Both the position numbers and the translations under genes were made by a program. A stretch of 64,000 nucleotides of DNA from an uncultured Candidatus Melainabacteria bacterium (GTDB taxonomy: Bacteria; Cyanobacteriota; Vampirovibrionia; Gastranaerophilales; Gastranaerophilaceae): positions 310,001 through 374,000 of the forward strand of contig CAKUTH010000001.1 of assembly GCA_934691935.1 (NCBI GenBank), written 5' to 3'. The notes beneath the pieces were generated by a model. That model made no database searches. It saw only the letters and a list, made by a program, of their open reading frames with translations, and was not told where the DNA came from. The number at the start of each line of letters is the position of its first letter. The first letter of the stretch is position 1. Of the stretch, positions 60,660 to 64,000 are shown piece by piece.

Positions 60660-60693
60660 ATTGCGACGTCCTCACTGCGTTCGTCCTCGCAAT
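60660..60693. repeat. Palindromic element inside the 60-kb pilin leader
   Basis: ATTGCGA and TCGCAAT arms enclose a GC-rich core with a direct GTCCTC repeat. On the minus strand it encodes CHCEDERSEDVAIAK in the pilin frame. Confidence 0.6.
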
Positions 60694-60780
60694 GACATGC
60701 TTTTTCAGGGGCGAATGAAAAGTTGCGTAACTTCTTACTAACTTCCTTACTTCCTAACTTACTTACGTTAGAGCTTAAAG

Positions 60781-60792
60781 CCCCCCCCCCCC
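60781..60792 (-). repeat. Homopolymer of 12 C (12 G on the coding strand)
   Basis: Same tract length and same downstream flank as at 25741-25752. It lies 53 bases into the leader frame that starts at ATG 60845. Confidence 0.9.
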
Positions 60793-60878
60793 TTGGGGTC
60801 TATCCCGTGTGGGGCAAGGGTTTTAGTTGTTTTAAATTCTTCCATTTCATTAACTCCGTGTTCAATATTCACATACTT

Positions 60879-60907
60879 ATTATAACATATATTTCAAGAG
60901 CTGGCAA
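60879..60907 (-). promoter_or_regulatory. Promoter of the 60-kb pilin gene
   Basis: The minus strand has TTGCCA (60902-60907), a 17-base spacer and a perfect TATAAT (60879-60884). The predicted start near 60872 leaves a 27-base leader with GGAG before ATG 60845. Confidence 0.7.
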
Positions 60908-60956
60908 TAGAATAGATTAAAAATGATACCAAGCTACACACTTACATAAAAACATA

Positions 60957-60985
60957 TTGACCAAAGGCTCAATCTTTGTTATTTA
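60957..60985 (+). promoter_or_regulatory. Leaderless-type promoter of the RluA-family gene
   Basis: TTGACC (60957-60962), a 17-base spacer and a weak TATTTA (60980-60985) end six bases before the ATG at 60992, with no Shine-Dalgarno site. Confidence 0.45.
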
Positions 60986-60991
60986 ATATAT

Positions 60992-61894
60992 ATGCTAATT
61001 TTTATTGATGAAAATGACGAAGGCAAAAGGTTAGATAGCTTTCTTGCAGAAATTACACCTGATATGTCACGTTCAAAAATTCAAAATCTCATAAAATCTG
61101 GGGCTGTAAAAATCAATGATGAAATAAAAAAGTCATCTTATTCACTAAAAGATGGTGATAAAATTGAGTTTGAGTTTCCTGATGATAAAGAAATTAAAAT
61201 AGAACCGCAAAATATTCCGTTATCAATTATTTATGAAGATGAAAACATGCTGGTTGTAAACAAACCTTCAGGAATGCTTACACATCCAACGACACTTGAG
61301 CGTGAAAACACCCTTGTAAACGCTCTTTTATACAAGTATGGCGAAGATTTATCCGACATTAACGGAGAATTTCGCAGAGGGATTTTACACCGTCTTGACC
61401 GCAATACATCAGGACTTTTAATGATTGCAAAAAACAATAAAGCACACGAATTTCTTGCTAATCAAATTAAAGAACATAAACTTACAAAAAAATATAGAGC
61501 CATTGCAAAAGGCGTAATTAAAGATGATGAGTTTGAAATAAACTACCCAATTGGCAGAAATCCGAATCAGCCACACAAAATGGCGGTTAGAGAGGACGGA
61601 AAGCCTTCCAAAACAATAGTAAAAGTTTTAGAAAGATTTAAGGATGCCACATACCTTGAATTAACACTAATTACTGGTCGCACACATCAAATCAGAGTTC
61701 ATTTAAAAAGCATTAACCACCCTATATACAATGACACTCTATATGGTGCAGGACAAGGTAAAGTCAAAACAGAAGAACAAGTTTTACAATCATATTATCT
61801 TCGCTTTACAAAACCATTTGAAAATGAGATAATAGAGTTGGAAATAGAACCTGATGAAAAAATCACGAAGGTTTTGAAATATTTAAAAAATTAA
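60992..61894 (+). CDS. RluA-family pseudouridine synthase (RluD-like)
   Basis: The 300-residue product has an S4 RNA-binding domain (about 10-70; RLDSFLAEITPDMSRSKIQN) and a catalytic domain with the HRLDRNTSGLL motif whose Asp is the nucleophile (about residue 135). TGRTHQIRVHLKSINHP (about 230) also fits. RluD-type enzymes modify 23S rRNA helix 69, but RluC or other paralogues look alike, so the site is not certain. The ATG follows a -10-like sequence with no ribosome site. Confidence 0.93.
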   Translation: MLIFIDENDEGKRLDSFLAEITPDMSRSKIQNLIKSGAVKINDEIKKSSYSLKDGDKIEFEFPDDKEIKIEPQNIPLSIIYEDENMLVVNKPSGMLTHPTTLERENTLVNALLYKYGEDLSDINGEFRRGILHRLDRNTSGLLMIAKNNKAHEFLANQIKEHKLTKKYRAIAKGVIKDDEFEINYPIGRNPNQPHKMAVREDGKPSKTIVKVLERFKDATYLELTLITGRTHQIRVHLKSINHPIYNDTLYGAGQGKVKTEEQVLQSYYLRFTKPFENEIIELEIEPDEKITKVLKYLKN

Positions 61895-61912
61895 TCAAAC
61901 AGAGAGGTAAAA

Positions 61913-62275
61913 ATGCAAATATTATCAGTATTATCAGCACTATGCGTAGGTTTTATCATTTTAATGAATTACCATAATGAAGTAACAATTAATCTTTTTA
62001 GTTCAAAATTTGCGTCACTTACAAACCTTTCTGTACACACCATAAATTTTGATTTTGCAATTTTTACGTTGGCAATATTCTTACTAGGCTTGCTTTCAGC
62101 CATATTTTTCTACGCTCCATTGTACAAATCTCTAAAAGATAAATATAGCGCATATAAACGTGAACTTGAGAAAGGTTCTATAACAAACTCAAACGGCGAA
62201 GCTAAAATCAAGGTTTTGGAAAACAAAATCACAGTCCTTGAAAAAGCACTTGACGATGCACTCAAAAACAACTAA
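61913..62275 (+). CDS. LapA-like inner-membrane protein
   Basis: The 120-residue product has two N-terminal membrane helices (about 1-18, 48-70) and a C-terminal coiled coil (about 80-118; KVLENKITVLEKALDDAL), the plan of LapA (DUF1049), which in E. coli tunes LpxC turnover and LPS assembly. GAGAGG lies before the ATG. It follows the RluA-family gene by 18 bases and converges with the 62.3-kb gene, overlapping it by 4 bases. Confidence 0.7.
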   Translation: MQILSVLSALCVGFIILMNYHNEVTINLFSSKFASLTNLSVHTINFDFAIFTLAIFLLGLLSAIFFYAPLYKSLKDKYSAYKRELEKGSITNSNGEAKIKVLENKITVLEKALDDALKNN

Positions 62276-62676
62276 AGTTGTGATGTTATAACTTCTCCGT
62301 CGTCACAAAACAACGAAAACTGTACTTGTAAACCATAATCATCGTACTCGATTATTGATGACACGGAAATGCCGTCTGGTTTGAAAAATGTTACACATGA
62401 AAGTTTACCAGTTTCTAAATTATATTCACGTGCTGATGATATCGTTTTTCCATCCTGCCTATACGTAATATTTCGTATTTCTTTTCCCGTTTCAGGATTG
62501 TAAATACTCATATTTGAAAGCCTAACACCTTTTTCATAAAACAAGCATTTATAAATTTTGCCTTTTGCATTAAAAACATAAATGTGTGATAAAACATTTT
62601 CATTATCATAAACTCGTCTTAGTGAAAGACAATTTTCATCACCTGAAACATAACTCAAAATCTGTTGAACTGCCAT
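62272..62676 (-). CDS. Repeat protein with YN-TGK / DGK motifs, function unknown
   Basis: The 134-residue product is built from about five ~21-residue beta-hairpin units of alternating pattern (SIYNPETGKEIRNITYRQDG, KTISSAREYNLETGKLSCVT, FFKPDGISVSSIIEYDDYG). The look is like MORN or DUF2963-type repeats. It is cytoplasmic, with no signal peptide. AAAGGGA precedes the ATG. Partner unknown. Confidence 0.65.
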   Translation of the reverse strand: MAVQQILSYVSGDENCLSLRRVYDNENVLSHIYVFNAKGKIYKCLFYEKGVRLSNMSIYNPETGKEIRNITYRQDGKTISSAREYNLETGKLSCVTFFKPDGISVSSIIEYDDYGLQVQFSLFCDDGEVITSQL

Positions 62677-62792
62677 ATTTTTCCCTTTTCTAAATTTATT
62701 TAGTTTTCATAACTCTTACTCTAATATTAAAAATTTATCTTTTATCAAATTTCACAAAGGGCAAATTTGTTTACATTTTTTAACAACAAAAA

Positions 62793-62826
62793 AAAAGAAA
62801 CGTCCAAATATTGAACGTTTCTTTTA
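62793..62826 (-). terminator. Terminator of the 62.8-kb YtxH-like gene
   Basis: The minus strand has AAAGAAACGT-TCAATATTTGG-ACGTTTCTT followed by a T9 run. Confidence 0.8.
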
Positions 62827-62841
62827 CTCTATCAAAATCAT

Positions 62842-63114
62842 TTAGGCTTCTTGTTTTGCTTCTTTTTGTTGGTTGATAAGGTTTTGAAGTTTTTCTTTTA
62901 TTTCATCACCTTTTCTTTGCATATCAGAAACAACATCATCAGCTTTTGATTGAATTTCTTTTACTGTTTCATCTGCTTTTTTCATAGCATCTTTTGCGCC
63001 ATCAGCAAGCATTGCACGAGTTTCTTCACCCGATTTTGGAGCTAACAAAACACCTGCAATTGCACCAATTGCGCCACCTACTATAAAACCTGCTAAAAAT
63101 TTTCCTGCTGACAT
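62842..63114 (-). CDS. YtxH-domain membrane protein
   Basis: The 90-residue product has an N-terminal glycine-rich membrane helix (GKFLAGFIVGGAIGAIAGVLLAPKSGEE, about 4-27) and a long amphipathic coiled-coil tail. This is the YtxH plan, seen in general-stress membrane proteins. The start ATG 63114 is preferred because AAAGGG lies 9 bases upstream; a start 8 codons earlier has none. It resembles the partly truncated 63.7-kb protein. Confidence 0.82.
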   Translation of the reverse strand: MSAGKFLAGFIVGGAIGAIAGVLLAPKSGEETRAMLADGAKDAMKKADETVKEIQSKADDVVSDMQRKGDEIKEKLQNLINQQKEAKQEA

Positions 63115-63251
63115 CTTTTTTACCCTTTCTGCCGACATAGTCGGACTTTTTAGTTCATAAACAATTGCGCTTTAATAACGCCACTGCTTTATCCTTTTTG
63201 TTTCACATGTATTTTACGGTTTTAGTTTAAATAAACAATCCCGCCAAACGG

Positions 63252-63608
63252 CTATTTTGTAAACATTTTATAAACTGTCGTAAAGCCTTTAAACAAACCG
63301 CCAAGCATAGTACCTGAAACAGTTTTTGTTTTATCAATAAAACCTGCAACTGCAGACTTGAAATCACCAACACCTTTGTCTGTATTTTTTACAATTTCAT
63401 TAATTGAGCTTAATGTTTGATTTAATTCTTGCAAAGTCGGTTTTAATTCAGTATTAACAATATTTGAAGTTTGGTTCAGATTTTTTGCCAATGCTGACAA
63501 ATCTATCAACAGCTTAACTAAAAATCCTGCGACAACAATCAAAATAATACCTGTTGTCCAGACTAAAAAAGTTAGTCCTTGATTTAATGCTATTTGTGAT
63601 ATTTCCAT
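63252..63608 (-). CDS. DUF948-type membrane protein
   Basis: The 118-residue product has one N-terminal membrane helix (about 13-35, FLVWTTGIILIVVAGFLVKL) and a coiled coil (about 45-90; KPTLQELNQTLSSINEIV), as in the DUF948 family that is often encoded beside YtxH proteins. AAAGG lies before the ATG. It stands between the two YtxH-like genes on the same strand, probably one functional group of stress or envelope proteins. Confidence 0.78.
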   Translation of the reverse strand: MEISQIALNQGLTFLVWTTGIILIVVAGFLVKLLIDLSALAKNLNQTSNIVNTELKPTLQELNQTLSSINEIVKNTDKGVGDFKSAVAGFIDKTKTVSGTMLGGLFKGFTTVYKMFTK

Positions 63609-63715
63609 AAATTACCTTTATTATTTACTGTATGTTATAATTACTATGTTTTAATTTGTCATTTTTGAACTTGTTTCAGGATTTAACACTTTCTAAAAGT
63701 GCTGGACAACAACAA

Positions 63716-63997
63716 TTAATAGTTGTATTCGTCGTCCATTTCTTCAAGTTCTTTAGCCTTGAGAAGTTTCTTTGATTTTATCATATTATTAAACTTTCTC
63801 AATTGCCTTTCTAGCTTATATCTCATCAAATCTACATTTTCAAGAGCTTGTTTTTTTGCTTCGCAAATTGCAGGAGAATGTTTTTCATACAATTCACAAG
63901 CAGTTTCTTTAATTTGCTGTCTTGATTCTTCGCCTGATTTTGGGGCATATAAAACACCTGCGATAATACCGCCTACTACGCCTGCGATCAAGCCCAT
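63716..63997 (-). CDS. YtxH-domain membrane protein, possibly cut by the window end
   Basis: The frame from ATG 63997 gives 93 residues: a glycine-rich membrane helix (GLIAGVVGGIIAGVLYAPKSGEE) and a charged tail (EKHSPAICEAKKQAL). The membrane helix begins right at the Met, so the true start may lie beyond base 64000. It is a paralogue of the 62.8-kb protein with the same APKSGEE motif. Confidence 0.7.
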   Translation of the reverse strand: MGLIAGVVGGIIAGVLYAPKSGEESRQQIKETACELYEKHSPAICEAKKQALENVDLMRYKLERQLRKFNNMIKSKKLLKAKELEEMDDEYNY

Positions 63998-64000
63998 TCC

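Larger units (their letters stand above)
60650..60845 (-). other. Pilin leader coding frame interrupted by G-tract (phase-variable start region)
   Basis: ATG 60845 has GGAG eight bases upstream and reads MEEFKTTKTLAPHGIDPK before the G-tract. With the observed 12 G the frame ends at TAA within eight codons. With 11 or 14 G it reads ALSSNVSKLGSKEVSKKLRNF, then the palindromic repeats, and joins the pilin. The arithmetic agrees: 196 bases from 60845 to 60650, so a change by -1 or +2 gives a multiple of three. Confidence 0.75.

Noticed and set aside
60723..60920. 65-residue plus-strand frame across the C-tract
   Set aside because: Antisense of the pilin leader; its existence depends on the homopolymer, and there is no promoter or ribosome site.

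Overview
The window reads as a low-GC chromosomal segment from an uncultured gut-type relative of the Cyanobacteria (Melainabacteria / Vampirovibrionia, order Gastranaerophilales). This is inference from three things: several prepilin-like genes with the FTLAEVLITLGIIGVV signature that I associate with this lineage; several large lineage-type proteins with an N/Q-rich start and hydrophobic segments; and a diderm envelope gene set (lpxI, lpxB, kdsC, an LptD-like protein, lspA) in an otherwise Firmicutes-like AT-rich genome. No rRNA, phage, transposase or CRISPR array was found.

Layout. 1-0.8 kb: the end of an unknown gene, then two tandem ~185-bp repeats that each end in a copy of the tRNA-Glu 3' end, then tRNA-Glu. 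1-9.4 kb: clpB, a secreted M48 protease pair, glmS, a 52-aa gene, metK behind a structured-looking leader, and rsmG. 9.4-18 kb: a degenerate-looking P-loop/TPR protein, then a plus-strand envelope operon (small membrane protein, M23 hydrolase, LptD-like protein, class II aldolase, lpxI, lpxB). 18-24 kb: a lineage-type helical protein, dgt-like, tagA-like, N-terminal transketolase subunit, YhcH-like, another lineage-type protein and a uridine-kinase-like gene. 24-37 kb: two small proteins, a pilin, mazG, two amino-acid permeases, glyQ, a WG-repeat protein, a radical SAM protein and an NhaD/ArsB-type permease coupled to an OadG-like subunit. 37-45 kb: kdsC, queD, uppP, a three-gene cluster of two lineage-type proteins and a GH13 enzyme, panD. 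45-55 kb: yajQ, rpmI-rplT, an MBL hydrolase, an HTH regulator next to a pilin, nadE, and murC-murB-ddl-ftsQ. 55-64 kb: a ribbon-helix-helix regulator divergent from a pilin, leuS, lspA, a large pilin, an RluA-family synthase, a LapA-like protein and YtxH/DUF948-type envelope proteins.

The most striking observation is a pair of apparent contingency loci. Two of the four prepilin genes (59.5-60.8 kb and 25.0-25.8 kb, both minus strand) lack a normal start. Upstream of each lies a promoter or ribosome binding site, an ATG, a short leader coding frame and a run of exactly 12 G (coding strand). That frame joins the pilin frame only if the tract changes length by one or two bases; with 12 G both copies are out of frame. 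The leader is nearly identical between the loci and lies before the prepilin-peptidase site, so slippage would switch expression without altering mature pilin. This suggests phase-variable surface pili in this lineage.

A second pattern is that about a dozen genes have a sigma70-like -10 box only 6-7 bases upstream of the start codon and no Shine-Dalgarno sequence, pointing to leaderless mRNAs, alongside other genes with good Shine-Dalgarno sites.
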